64,000 nt of DNA from Sphaerospermopsis kisseleviana NIES-73 (GTDB lineage: Bacteria > Cyanobacteriota > Cyanobacteriia > Cyanobacteriales > Nostocaceae), in assembly GCF_002368075.1 (NCBI RefSeq), contig NZ_AP018314.1, positions 2,751,857 to 2,815,856 on the forward strand, read 5' to 3'. The notes beneath the pieces were generated by a model, which made no database searches, had not been told where the DNA came from, and worked only from the letters and a program-made list of their open reading frames with translations. Shown piece after piece: positions 1 through 8,553 of this stretch. Position 1 is the first letter of the stretch. Each line of letters begins with the position of its first letter. A program made the position numbers and the translations under genes.

Positions 1-623
1 CCGTCATACCACCGCAACCAGCGGCGATGTACCCCTTGATAAATCCCCTCCCATAGTCCTAAACCTAACTCGGCTTCTTTGAGCCATATTCCCACCCCTT
101 GGGGGCTTAACTCTTGATATTCATTCACTACTAACCCAAAGGCTTGTAACTCATCTGTGTAGCGATTAAATACTATGTAATAGGGAATCCTTAACATCCT
201 TTCATACACCGTCCACTTATTAGGCGGTTGGTTCACTTCCCTGAAACTGCGCCCTAGGTCTTCTTTTTCTGTCCCTGGTGAGAGTAATTCGACTACCACA
301 AAGGGGTAAATTCCCTCCTGCCATGTTACATAACTTAACCTTAAATCTTGGCCATCATAGAGCCTGGATACTCCCAAGACAGCAAACCAATCTGGACGTT
401 TATACCATTGGGGGTGTCGGGAGTCATAATATAAATTTAGGTCACTGGCTGTGAATACCTGATCTTCTTTATAGGTGGGAGGGCGAAAGGTCAGCCGCAG
501 TAACTCTGGTTGTAGTAAGTGAAATTCGTCCGGCAAACCAGGCTCCTCTGGGTCTTCGCTCGGTAAGTCATACATGGTGGGTAGAACTTCCCGGGGTGAT
601 AAAGGCGGTGAATATTGATACAT
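1..623 (-). CDS. Uma2 family (DUF820) putative endonuclease, 3' end outside window
   Basis: About 207 residues are readable, starting MYQYSPPLSPREV and running off the left edge. The Uma2 fold signature is visible: RPDWFAVLGV, then FVVVELLSPGTEKED, the conserved E-x-LSP-x-T motif of this PD-(D/E)XK-like family that is heavily amplified in filamentous cyanobacteria. The biological role of the family is not settled. The ATG at 623 has no clear Shine-Dalgarno, but no better start is seen upstream. The C-terminal part cannot be judged. Confidence 0.75.
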   Translation of the reverse strand, partial: MYQYSPPLSPREVLPTMYDLPSEDPEEPGLPDEFHLLQPELLRLTFRPPTYKEDQVFTASDLNLYYDSRHPQWYKRPDWFAVLGVSRLYDGQDLRLSYVTWQEGIYPFVVVELLSPGTEKEDLGRSFREVNQPPNKWTVYERMLRIPYYIVFNRYTDELQAFGLVVNEYQELSPQGVGIWLKEAELGLGLWEGIYQGVHRRWLRWYD

Positions 624-769
624 ATAAGAAAATTGTAATATCCCAGTTTGGATAATGCTCACGCATTTTTATGGATTCATAGCTCTCTTAAATCTGTCCT
701 ACTCAAGTGTTTTCTCTACTGAGAGGATACCGTTATGTGGGCTTTTTTACTTCTGAGATATCCTCTGAG

Positions 770-1072
770 TTATTGATTATCTTGTAACCATTTTTCTAAA
801 TCTGACATATTTGTAAAATCTAATAAAGCTTCTCCTAAAGATTCTAATTCAGGAATAGAGAGCGATCGCACTTTAAATTCTAAATCTTCTGATATGTTTC
901 CACAACGGCGGTTTAACAGGCGAATAGCGAGATTAGCTTCTCATTTTTGTACACCACGTTTCTCGTGGATTTGCAAAACCTCTTGATAAAAACGAGTTGG
1001 AGTCACATCAGCTTCTCTCAGATTAAGCATTTTTTGAATCTCCTCTATGGAGAATTTAGTGTTAGGCAATGA
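770..1072 (-). pseudogene. C-terminal relic of a Rpn/DUF4351 transposase-like nuclease
   Basis: The minus-strand frame encodes NTKFSIEEIQKML, then a TGA stop at 941-943, then EANLAIRLLNRRCGN and a C-terminal LGEALLDFTNMSDLEKWL segment. This matches the C-terminal DUF4351 region of the Rpn-type PD-(D/E)XK transposase-like nucleases common in cyanobacteria. In intact copies I recall a Gly codon at the TGA position. The N-terminal nuclease domain is absent and the frame is also closed upstream by a TGA at 1073-1075, so this is a dead fragment. Confidence 0.65.
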
Positions 1073-1223
1073 TCAATGATCCATGTTTTTAATGGGCAAC
1101 GCCACGTGAACATCGGGGACGACACGAATATCAGGACGACCTTCAACTGGATACCACAGCAGATGTCCTGCCACAAAAATGGTCTCGTCATTGGCAAAGA
1201 GGGACTCGATATTGTCTTTAATC
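1073..1223 (-). pseudogene. N-terminal relic of a second Uma2/DUF820 gene
   Basis: A frame of about 50 codons reads ESLFANDETIFVAG, LLWYPVEGRPDIRV, VPDVHVALPIKNMDH and stop. This is the LFAND..F.AGDLLWYP..G.P..R..PDV pattern found near the N-terminus of Uma2 proteins. It has no start, is interrupted just after the PDV motif and abuts the DUF4351 relic, so it seems to be recombination debris. Confidence 0.55.
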
Positions 1224-1302
1224 TAAAACCTTGATGAAACCTTCATCAAACCTTTACTAGCTTTAATAATATTTATATTATCCTCTTAACAGTAAACCCT
1301 GA

Positions 1303-1731
1303 TTAGTTGTTATTAATCCAAAAATCTTTGATGTTGTTACCACCGACAACACGAGACTGCTTGAATGTGAACTCACTGACAGAAGGGTTACGATGGGGAT
1401 CAATTACTCCTGTTGCCTGTTGCCAAAGTTCTGTTGGTGCTAATGATAAATGATATACAGATTCACGTTTACGGACGTGATACCATTTAGTTTCTTGGCA
1501 ATCTTCACACCAAAACGCCTCTAACCACTCACCCTCTAAAGGAACTGCGGTTTTGGCTGCGATTAACATCAGAGCTTCTTTTCGTCTGATGCCTCTCTCC
1601 TGTAGTTGTCCAGGTCTCTCAGCAAATAAACTGTATTTCTGACTCATGCTATCCATGTAGCAGTTATGTACTGGACAATATATAGCTCTACGCTTAGAAC
1701 GATTCCGATTTCGGTCACATCTTCTCTGCAC
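1303..1731 (-). CDS. conserved cyanobacterial hypothetical protein, putative Zn-binding
   Basis: This 142-residue protein starts with GTG, and a strong GAGGAGG Shine-Dalgarno eight bases upstream supports the start. It has a basic N-terminus (RNRNRSKRR), then CPVHNC near residue 20 and a CEDC pair near residue 75, a spacing that could form a zinc ribbon. I recall similar proteins of unknown function in other Nostocales. It stands alone between relics and may be the only live gene in the left 2.7 kb. Confidence 0.6.
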   Translation of the reverse strand: MQRRCDRNRNRSKRRAIYCPVHNCYMDSMSQKYSLFAERPGQLQERGIRRKEALMLIAAKTAVPLEGEWLEAFWCEDCQETKWYHVRKRESVYHLSLAPTELWQQATGVIDPHRNPSVSEFTFKQSRVVGGNNIKDFWINNN

Positions 1732-1907
1732 TTCGGCCTCCTCAATTTTGATCGAAAAAGATCACCAGAAGGTTGCGGTGGAGGGACCGAGATCAATAAG
1801 ACCATCAAAGCCCTGCTCCTCATTGAAAATTTCAGTTATTAAATTCTAAAAACTAAGTTTTGTAATCCTGTCGGACATTTTATCACATTTGTGCTGATTG
1901 AAACAGT

Positions 1908-2659
1908 TTAGATTATAGACGACATACTGGAATGTTGTACCACACAAAAATATTGGCTGGCAATAGTTGGCGGCGTAAAATTTGATTGCAAATATTTTCG
2001 AGATGCTTTGTTCATCAGTTCTGCTAATTTGCGATCGCTATTCAGCAGGCGAATAGATTTAGTTTGAGTCATACTATCACCTTTTTCAACACTCACCCCA
2101 CATTTACCATCGATCATCATTTTCCGCAAATAAGAATACTTAGAACAAATCACGGCTATCGGTATGCCCGCTGCTAAAGCTGGGTAAAGCTTACTGGGTG
2201 CAACCAGGCTTTCCATCCCTGCTTCAACACTTACCAAAGACAGATTGCAAGCTGTCAGATAATAAGGTAACACTTTTTTTTCTTAATAAAACAGAAACAG
2301 AAAATTTAGTTAGTCCTAAGTCATTTACCTCTTCCATGAAACTTTGTCGTTTTGCTCCAATACTAATGCAAACAAACTGAATCGGTTCGTCTCGCAATAG
2401 TTTAGCAGTTTCCAGAATGGTGTCCATATCGTGACACCGACCCAATATTACCAGAATAGAGAACTGTGAATTTATTCACTAAATTATGTTCTTTCGCAAA
2501 CCAGTTATTTTCCTTGGCATATTTAAAGGCTCTTAGGTTATTGGCATAGGATTTTTTCTTACCTGTCATATAACTTATCAGCATTGACATCTTAACGATG
2601 TAGTCTAGATGATTAAGGTTTGCTGAAAAAGTCTTGTGGTAGAGACAGGCAAGAGGCAA
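1908..2659 (-). pseudogene. frameshifted, N-truncated family 4 glycosyltransferase (WcaI-like)
   Basis: Three overlapping minus-strand frames join into one GT4 C-terminal half: NKFTVLYSGNIG, then GRCHDMDTILETAKLL..EPIQFVCI, then LPYYLTACNLSLVSVEAGMESLVAPSKLYPALAAG. The GMESLVAPSKLY..LA.G segment is the nucleotide-sugar binding signature of WcaI-like exopolysaccharide glycosyltransferases. Frameshifts fall near 2440 and 2270. The N-terminal acceptor domain is missing; its place is taken by a dispersed-repeat end (2617-2636, tttgctgaaaaagtcttg). The gene cannot make an active enzyme. Confidence 0.75.
2617..2640 (+). repeat. single end of MITE family D
   Basis: The motif ggtttgctgaaaaagtcttg is the same terminal sequence seen in inverted form at 61732-61756, and in shorter form at 10899. 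Here only one end is present, fused to the glycosyltransferase relic, which suggests that element insertion or deletion removed the gene's 5' half. Confidence 0.5.
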
Positions 2660-2728
2660 GAGTTTGGTCTATTTGTTATCCCCAAATTTTCTGATTTATT
2701 GTCCCTCACTGATCACTGCCAACTCCCG

Positions 2729-2766
2729 ACTTCAGACTTCAGACTTCAGACTTCAGACTTCAGATT
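2729..2766 (+). repeat. STRR heptamer array (ttcagac)n
   Basis: About five tandem copies of a 7-base unit (cttcaga in rotation) lie just beyond the 3' end of cinA. It belongs to the heptanucleotide STRR class known in heterocystous cyanobacteria. Confidence 0.85.
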
Positions 2767-2779
2767 CTTCGATTTCCTC

Positions 2780-4039
2780 TTATACTGATGTCCTCACTAT
2801 AACTGAACGACGCAAATTGTCTAATGCTGTGCAAGCACTGAGGAGGCGAATGAAAGAGCGATTTTTCATAGTTCCAAATTTACACTCATAACTTGTCACC
2901 TCATTTCCAGGACCAGCCATACCAATATAGACTAAACCCACAGGTTTTGTAGCAGTTCCTCCACTAGGTCCAGCAATTCCAGTAATACTTAATCCCCAAG
3001 TAGTTTGGAGAAGATTTTTCACACCTATAGCCATTTGTTCAGCTACTGTAGCACTCACAGCCCCAAACTGATCTAAATCGTCAGGGTTAACCCCCAATAA
3101 TCTAACTTTCACGGTGTTATCGTAAGAAATTACCCCACCCCAAAAGTAATCAGAACTGCCAGGAATTTCTGTCAGTATTTGTCCCAATCCCCCGCCGGTA
3201 CAAGATTCTGCCACTGATAAAGTTTCCCCTGAAGATCGCAACAACTCACCAACAACAGAAGCTAAGGTATCATCATCAGCACCGTAATAATCTAAGCCTG
3301 CAATTTCCTTGAGTTGCTTTTCCACAGGTGCAATTAATTCCTCTGCTGCCTTTTCATCAGGCGCTTTGACAGAAATTCGCAGCCTAACTTCTCCCTTGCC
3401 AGCGTAAGGTGCGACTGTTGGGTTAAGTAAATTCAAATAAGCAGATACTTTTTCTGCTAAGGCTGATTCACCAATCCCCCAAAATTTTAAACTGCGACTG
3501 TAAATAATTTCCTGACCCCAACCTTGACTTTTGAGAAAAGGTACTGCTGTATCTGTCCACATTCGGTGCATTTCACTAGGAACACCAGGGAAAGTCAAAA
3601 TAGTTAATCCTGGACGAGGTTGCCAAATAATACCCGGTGCTGTTCCTGTGGGATTTGGTAAAATTTTCGCTCCTTGGGGAATTAAAGCTTGTTTGCGGTT
3701 GCTAGGAGACATTACCCGTCCCCTTTGGGCAAATTTCTGACTTATATCTTCTAGGATTTCGGCACTTTCTACCAAGGGAACACCGAAAAAGTCCGCAATG
3801 GTTTCACCGGTGAGATCATCTGGTGTGGGTCCTAAACCACCGGTGAAAATCAGAATTTGCACTCTGGAAGCTGCAATTTCAATCACTTGTTTGAGTCTTT
3901 GGGGATTATCCCCGACTACAGTTTGATAGTAGTGAGGAATGCCTAACTGTGCTAACTGCTGGGCGATAAATTGAGCGTTGCTGTTGAGAATATCTCCTAG
4001 CAATAATTCAGTACCAACACAAATAATTTCTGCACTCAT
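2780..4039 (-). CDS. cinA: CinA-like protein, nicotinamide-nucleotide amidase family
   Basis: At 419 residues this has the usual length of full two-domain CinA. The N-terminal MoCF/molybdopterin-binding-like domain shows GTELLLGDILNSNA at residues 8-21 and FTGGLGPTPDDLTGETIADF around residues 65-84. The C-terminal PncC-type amidohydrolase domain begins around residue 265 and carries LSVAESCTGGGLG and SITGIAGPSGG. The family hydrolyses NMN to nicotinic acid mononucleotide in pyridine nucleotide salvage, and in some species cleans ADP-ribose derivatives. It follows glyA on the same strand but is separated from it by two MITE-like elements, so co-transcription is doubtful. Confidence 0.93.
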   Translation of the reverse strand: MSAEIICVGTELLLGDILNSNAQFIAQQLAQLGIPHYYQTVVGDNPQRLKQVIEIAASRVQILIFTGGLGPTPDDLTGETIADFFGVPLVESAEILEDISQKFAQRGRVMSPSNRKQALIPQGAKILPNPTGTAPGIIWQPRPGLTILTFPGVPSEMHRMWTDTAVPFLKSQGWGQEIIYSRSLKFWGIGESALAEKVSAYLNLLNPTVAPYAGKGEVRLRISVKAPDEKAAEELIAPVEKQLKEIAGLDYYGADDDTLASVVGELLRSSGETLSVAESCTGGGLGQILTEIPGSSDYFWGGVISYDNTVKVRLLGVNPDDLDQFGAVSATVAEQMAIGVKNLLQTTWGLSITGIAGPSGGTATKPVGLVYIGMAGPGNEVTSYECKFGTMKNRSFIRLLSACTALDNLRRSVIVRTSV

Positions 4040-4043
4040 GGGA

Positions 4044-4069
4044 CTGGTGATTGGTGATTGGTGATTGGG
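4044..4069 (+). repeat. STRR heptamer array (ggtgatt)n
   Basis: Three and a half copies of ggtgatt lie directly upstream of the cinA start codon. The same heptamer recurs at 13191, 39522 and 47281. Confidence 0.85.
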
Positions 4070-4135
4070 AAAAATCTCTTAACAGTCTATGGTGTAAATG
4101 GCTATGTCCATTAGTAATCTAGGGTAATTTACAGT

Positions 4136-4270
4136 CAATACTGTTTGGTTAAGAGTTTTTGTAGGTTGGGTTGAACAAAGTGAAACCCAACAAACGCTTG
4201 TAAAAGTTGGGTTTCGTTCCTCAACCCAACCTACATGATTTATATGTTATTAGTTGACCGAAAAGTATTG
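4136..4270. mobile_element. MITE-like element A, copy 1
   Basis: The ends are inverted repeats: CAATACTGTTTGGTTAA on the left, and CAATACTTTTCGGTCAA as the reverse complement of the right end. The element is flanked by a perfect 10-base direct repeat AATTTACAGT (4126-4135 and 4271-4280), the expected target duplication. The interior carries a palindrome built on gtaggttggg/cccaacctac. It has no coding capacity. A related copy with the same ends lies at 23920-24099. Confidence 0.8.
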
Positions 4271-4280
4271 AATTTACAGT

Positions 4281-4451
4281 AGACATCTCCAGAAAAGAAA
4301 TTATGGAACCTATTTATGGGGGCAGGTCGAAGCTTATGGGATATTTAGATGTCTGATTTTTCCGTTAAATTATCGCCCATAAGCTTCGCCCCTACAACTT
4401 ATGACACCTACAACTTATGACAAATTAATACATTCTATTTTGGAGATGTCT
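4281..4451. mobile_element. MITE-like element B, copy 1
   Basis: The terminal inverted repeats are AGACATCTCCA and TGGAGATGTCT, perfect over 11 bases. The interior contains a long hairpin with arms around cgaagcttatggg and cccataagcttcg. It starts one base after the right target duplication of element A. It is nearly identical, in inverted orientation, to the element at 23638-23792, apart from a 16-base tandem duplication (acctacaacttatgac) present only here. Confidence 0.85.
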
Positions 4452-4517
4452 AGTTACTAGCCGATACAATTAAGATCCTCTATCACCCTAAAGATTGGAG
4501 CGGTATTGACGTTGTAG

Positions 4518-4582
4518 GCTAGTCATCCCAAGACTGCACCAGCTAAAGCAGCTGCGATTAGGGCTGCTTCTGGTTGGTGCAT
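4518..4582 (-). pseudogene. possible remnant of a membrane phosphotransferase gene between glyA and cinA
   Basis: Ten bases beyond the glyA stop, a short frame reads MHQPEAALIAAALAGAVLG and stop. The A-L-x-A-A-L-A-G-A-x-L-G pattern resembles a transmembrane stretch of MraY/WecA-type polyprenyl-phosphate GlcNAc-1-phosphate transferases, and from memory such a gene separates glyA and cinA in other Nostocales. If so, most of that gene was lost here and elements A and B occupy the gap. This is an inference from 19 residues and could be chance. Confidence 0.25.
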
Positions 4583-4591
4583 GAATGCTTT

Positions 4592-5875
4592 TTAAGCTAG
4601 AACTGGTACGGGAATTTCTAGGTGAGGATACAGGGGAAAGCGATCGCACAATGCTGCGACTCGACGACGGCAATCTTCTGCTACTGTTTTAGAATCTGGG
4701 GAAAGTAGGCGATCGCTAATAATATTACCAATTTCTGTAAATTCTGCCACTCCTAAACCTCTTGTGGTCATGGCTGGTGAACCTAATCTCAATCCACTGG
4801 TAACAAATGGTGATTCTGGATCAAAAGGCACTGTATTTTTGTTAGCGGTGATATTTACCTCACTCACTAACCTATCTGCTTTTTTACCTGTCATACCCAC
4901 AGAACGTAAATCTACTAGCATTAAATGATTATCTGTACCATCTGATACTAATTTTAAACCTCTATTTTGCAGTTGGGTAGCTAAAGCACGAGCATTTTCA
5001 ATCACGTGACCAGAATAAGTTGTAAACTCAGGTTTCAATGCTTCCCCAAAGGCTACAGCTTTACCTGCTATTACGTGTTCTAATGGTCCACCTTGAGTAC
5101 CAGGAAATACTGATTTATCAAACTTTTTACCGAGTTCTGCATCACGGGTTAAAATCAATCCGCCTCTAGGTCCACGTAAGGTTTTATGGGTGGTTGTTGT
5201 CACTACATCACAATAGGGAATGGGGTTAGGATGATGCCCTGTAGCTACTAACCCAGCAATGTGAGCAATATCCGCAAGCAGGTAAGCGCCAACTTCATCT
5301 GCAATACTGCGGAATTTTTCAAAGTCAATGATCCGGGGATAGGCTGAATAACCGCAAATTAACAGCTTTGGACGTTCTTTAATTGCTAAATCCCGAATTT
5401 GATCATAATCAAGCTGTTCTGTCTCTTTGCTAACTCCATAGTGACGCACTTGGAACCATTTGCCGGAAACATTCACTGGTGAACCGTGGGTTAGGTGTCC
5501 ACCGTGTGATAGGTCCATGCCCATAATTTTATCCCCTGGTTCTAGCAAAGTAAGGAATACAGCAAAGTTGGCTTGTGCGCCAGAATGGGGTTGGACGTTA
5601 GCATGAGCAGCACCAAATAATTGTTTAGCTCTATCAATGGCTATTTGTTCAATTTTGTCAACAAATTCACAACCACCATAGTAGCGTTTACCTGGTAAAC
5701 CTTCGGCGTATTTGTTGGTTAAGACAGAACCTTGCGCCGCTAGTACAGCAGCGGAAGTAAAGTTTTCACTAGCTATCAATTCTAGGTGATCACGTTGCCG
5801 TTGTAGTTCTTGGCTGATTAAGTCGTTAACAGCAGGATCTGATGATTTAAGAATGTCTGAGTTGGTTTTGTTCAC
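4592..5875 (-). CDS. glyA: serine hydroxymethyltransferase
   Basis: The protein has 427 residues and the full family length. Recognisable blocks are LIASENFTS near residue 36, [15 protein letters not shown] near 53, a PHSGAQAN block, and [14 protein letters not shown] around residue 230, whose Lys forms the PLP Schiff base. It interconverts serine plus tetrahydrofolate with glycine plus methylene-tetrahydrofolate in the cytosol, supplying one-carbon units and handling photorespiratory glycine. Translation starts at GTG. A TnpB-type insertion sequence ends about 135 bases upstream, which may have displaced the native promoter. Confidence 0.97.
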   Translation of the reverse strand: MNKTNSDILKSSDPAVNDLISQELQRQRDHLELIASENFTSAAVLAAQGSVLTNKYAEGLPGKRYYGGCEFVDKIEQIAIDRAKQLFGAAHANVQPHSGAQANFAVFLTLLEPGDKIMGMDLSHGGHLTHGSPVNVSGKWFQVRHYGVSKETEQLDYDQIRDLAIKERPKLLICGYSAYPRIIDFEKFRSIADEVGAYLLADIAHIAGLVATGHHPNPIPYCDVVTTTTHKTLRGPRGGLILTRDAELGKKFDKSVFPGTQGGPLEHVIAGKAVAFGEALKPEFTTYSGHVIENARALATQLQNRGLKLVSDGTDNHLMLVDLRSVGMTGKKADRLVSEVNITANKNTVPFDPESPFVTSGLRLGSPAMTTRGLGVAEFTEIGNIISDRLLSPDSKTVAEDCRRRVAALCDRFPLYPHLEIPVPVLA

Positions 5876-6010
5876 GGGAATTATCCTTTGATCAAGTTGA
5901 TAAACTGGTAAAACTGAAGGTTTTGTAGGCAGTACAGCACGGTAATAACAGCGTTATAACTGTTATTTTAATTGCCTTTGAATTTTGACTTCATTATTTA
6001 AGCTAAAGGA

Positions 6011-7460
6011 ATTGATACTCCCCACGGCTAAAAGCCGGGGGATTCTTGAATAGTCCACAAACGAACCTTCAACGGTGCTATCAAAGACACCCTACTGATT
6101 CCACTGAGGTCTAGACCTAGTTTTATCGCTACTTTAACTAAAATATTAGCTGCTCCGTTAGCATCAGCATTTAATAAAATATTTTTTGCTGTTCTGAACA
6201 ATCCACGATTCACACGTTTTCCTGATGATTGCCACCCTTCCGGTTTTGCACGAAATGTAGGTAGTACATCACCATCTAAAAATGAAGCTTTTGAAGTATA
6301 TGATTCCTCTGTTTCTACAAATTGAATTTTATATTGGTTGCATAATTGCTGAATACGGTTTTTTAATTTAGCTGATGGAATTTGAACAAACTTTTGATTA
6401 TTAAGTTTTCCCATATCAGTGTGATCTTTTTGTTTTTTATTCCACCCGAATACAATGGTGCCAATGTTGTTAGTTAAGCAATGATTAATTACCAATCTTG
6501 CAGCTTTATTAACGGCATCCCTGGCTTGACGATTGCGTTTTTCAGTGATGTGGGCTAATTTCTCATTCCAGAATCCTGGAGTTTTATTTTCTTTAATGGT
6601 AGCAATCCGTTTGTTGTACCATTGATTCATTGATTTTAAATGCTTTCCATCAATAATAAAACTTGTTCCAATATTAGAAATGCAAGTTAACCAATTATTT
6701 ATGCCGTGGTCTATCCCTAATGCTCTAGACTTATCTAGAGCAACCGCAACATCAGGCTGCTTGTACACATATTCGATGTAAAAACACTTGTTTCTCGGTA
6801 AAATCCTCAATTCTTTAATGCTTTTAAACTCGATATTTGACGGCATTGGCAAGTAAAAAGCATCTAATCCAAACCACGTTTTTACTTTAGTGCCAAGAGG
6901 AAACCTTAAAAGCCCTTCTTTGAGTTTTACATCTGCTTTTGGATAAGTAACTAAAGCTAGTCCACCTTTCCGATACCCAGGCAGCCTAGTGCGTTGCTCA
7001 ACTGTTCCTTCTTTAATTCCTTTAAGTAATCCGATGAATGAATTAAAAGATTCTGCAACCGTAGTTAAACATTGTTGAGCAACGTGTGAATACATTGCTT
7101 GAAAATGGACGTTGCTTTTAAATAATTTATGCAAATCGTATTTTCCAGGTATTGTGCCAGTTTTAAAATACAATTGTCTTGCGTAATAAGTTCCGCAATT
7201 AGCAAGTTTAGCTGATTCTCCACACAAAAATTCCAGAATAGCAGCTAAATTTTCATCAGGATTGATTAAGTGTTGTTGGCATCCATAATTAGACATTTTT
7301 CTGATTTTCGATATTGTCCTGCATAATAACATGAAGTTTTAATACAGATTGGATGAATTATTCTATACAATTTTGAATGTGGCTAAAGCCAATCAATCGC
7401 TTTAATGCGACTAAAGTCGCTATCGACTTATCCCCATGTCTAAAAGCCTGGGGCTTGCGT
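6011..7460 (-). mobile_element. IS200/IS605-type (IS1341-like) element encoding only TnpB
   Basis: The element has no TnpA. Its 3' end carries a hairpin at 6020-6041 (cccc-a-cggc-taaa-gccg-gggg) that overlaps the tnpB stop. The 5' end region carries short hairpins at 7381-7390, 7407-7420 and 7432-7453, the last of similar sequence (cccca...taaaag..tgggg). Such imperfect subterminal hairpins are typical of elements moved by a Y1 transposase in trans, and the 3' end would also give the guide (omega) RNA. Exact boundaries are estimated. Confidence 0.7.
6028..7332 (-). CDS. TnpB-family RNA-guided nuclease with an altered RuvC site
   Basis: The protein has 434 residues. RuvC-I is clear at ALGIDHGINNW (Asp208) and RuvC-III at NADANGAANIL (Asp390). 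At the RuvC-II position, where canonical TnpB has VVEDLN, this protein has TIVFGWNKKQ with no acidic residue. Instead ETEESYTSKAS (residues 340-350) places Glu343 beside the YTSK motif. The CxxC...CxxC zinc ribbon of canonical TnpB is absent. From memory, TnpB lineages with a relocated RuvC-II glutamate have been described, so this may be an active variant and not a dead one. The nearest in-frame ATG, MSNYG at residue 13, is an alternative start. Compare the canonical TnpB at 40157. Confidence 0.85.
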   Translation of the reverse strand: MLLCRTISKIRKMSNYGCQQHLINPDENLAAILEFLCGESAKLANCGTYYARQLYFKTGTIPGKYDLHKLFKSNVHFQAMYSHVAQQCLTTVAESFNSFIGLLKGIKEGTVEQRTRLPGYRKGGLALVTYPKADVKLKEGLLRFPLGTKVKTWFGLDAFYLPMPSNIEFKSIKELRILPRNKCFYIEYVYKQPDVAVALDKSRALGIDHGINNWLTCISNIGTSFIIDGKHLKSMNQWYNKRIATIKENKTPGFWNEKLAHITEKRNRQARDAVNKAARLVINHCLTNNIGTIVFGWNKKQKDHTDMGKLNNQKFVQIPSAKLKNRIQQLCNQYKIQFVETEESYTSKASFLDGDVLPTFRAKPEGWQSSGKRVNRGLFRTAKNILLNADANGAANILVKVAIKLGLDLSGISRVSLIAPLKVRLWTIQESPGF

Positions 7461-7698
7461 CTCGTTTCAGGGTCAATATTTTCATGTATCAACCAAGGGT
7501 TTGTAAATTTCATCTGTGGGATTCTGCCTATAATTAACTAGAAAAATATTCGTATTAATTTTGACTAAGAAAAATTAATATCCAAAATATATAATATACA
7601 ATAAAACTATATGCAGTTAGCAAACATTCACTATTTTATTTATTTGCTATTTTGTGAGTTCCTGCCTTGATGCCAAAAGGAGCGATGGAGGTATTGCG

Positions 7699-7896
7699 AT
7701 GTTAGTTATTGTAACGGATGATCAAATCTTTGCCCCTGAGCAAGTTTGCCAATCTTGTTGGCTTGCTAACAATAGCGGTAAACCCCGTTGGTATGAGGGT
7801 AAGCTGCGTTGTGGTCAAGCTATTCGCCAATTTACAGAACAGCAAGCAGAGCAGTTTGAGTGTATGATGGGTTTCCGACTCGCCAATATAAAATAA
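7699..7896 (+). CDS. small conserved cyanobacterial protein of unknown function
   Basis: The open frame extends upstream to 7654, but the ATG giving MLVIVTDDQIFAPEQVC is preferred because ggagg lies upstream and the sequence before it looks non-coding. The 65-residue product has CQSC near residue 17, a further Cys near 38 and a C-terminal FECMMGFRLANI. I recall similar small proteins in other cyanobacteria but know no function. The Cys spacing could bind a metal. Confidence 0.6.
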   Translation: MLVIVTDDQIFAPEQVCQSCWLANNSGKPRWYEGKLRCGQAIRQFTEQQAEQFECMMGFRLANIK

Positions 7897-7991
7897 TCTA
7901 ATAAAATAATCTAATTTATCAGCAAAATCAAGCAGCTGCGTTATCATAACGCTCAAATAGCTATTCAAATTTAGCCATAGGAGAATTTACC

Positions 7992-8468
7992 ATGAATTGG
8001 CGCGGCTCTACTACTGTTCCTGATCGAATTTTTGCTTGTTTGCCTTATTTATTGCCTCTGATTGAAGTATTTGCATTTGGTCAGTTTTTACTGCGAGATT
8101 TTCCATTGTTGGGAATAGTCTTTTTACCTATGCTGCCATTGTTAAGAATTTACTATGGTGTCCGTTATGCTGGAATAATTATTTTCTTTGCTTTGTGGCT
8201 ATTAGTTGTCAGAAATGACAAAATCGCCCATTTTATTCGTTTCAACACTATGCAAGCCATCATTTTGGATATTGTGGTATTTTTGTGTGGCATCTTGACT
8301 GATCTTGTGAAATTTGTCCCTGGTAGTGGTTTTGCTATGCAAACACTGTATACAACCATTTTTATGGGGATAGTTGGGGCTGTAGTTTATTCTGTATTCC
8401 AGTCTTTAAATGGCCGTTATGCAGAAATACCAGCCATTTCTGATGCTGTTCATATGCAGGTGCGTTAG
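7992..8468 (+). CDS. Tic20-like membrane protein
   Basis: The protein has 158 residues and about four predicted membrane helices. The early RIFACLPYLLPLIE segment and the NDKIAHFIRFNTMQAIILDI segment are characteristic of the cyanobacterial Tic20/Ycf60 family, relatives of the chloroplast inner-envelope import channel. The bacterial role is not established. The start follows a ggag sequence. It is preceded by the small Cys protein and is convergent with the FAH-family gene. Confidence 0.85.
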   Translation: MNWRGSTTVPDRIFACLPYLLPLIEVFAFGQFLLRDFPLLGIVFLPMLPLLRIYYGVRYAGIIIFFALWLLVVRNDKIAHFIRFNTMQAIILDIVVFLCGILTDLVKFVPGSGFAMQTLYTTIFMGIVGAVVYSVFQSLNGRYAEIPAISDAVHMQVR

Positions 8469-8553
8469 GTTAAATACCAATTTTAGATTTTAGATTTTGG
8501 ATTTTGGATTAACAGTTTTGAGGATCAGCTGTTCCCAAAATCTCAAACAATAA

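Noticed and set aside
4488..4673. A Ser-rich 61-residue frame overlapping the glyA end
   Set aside because: It is the antisense or shifted shadow of glyA's C-terminus with no independent support.
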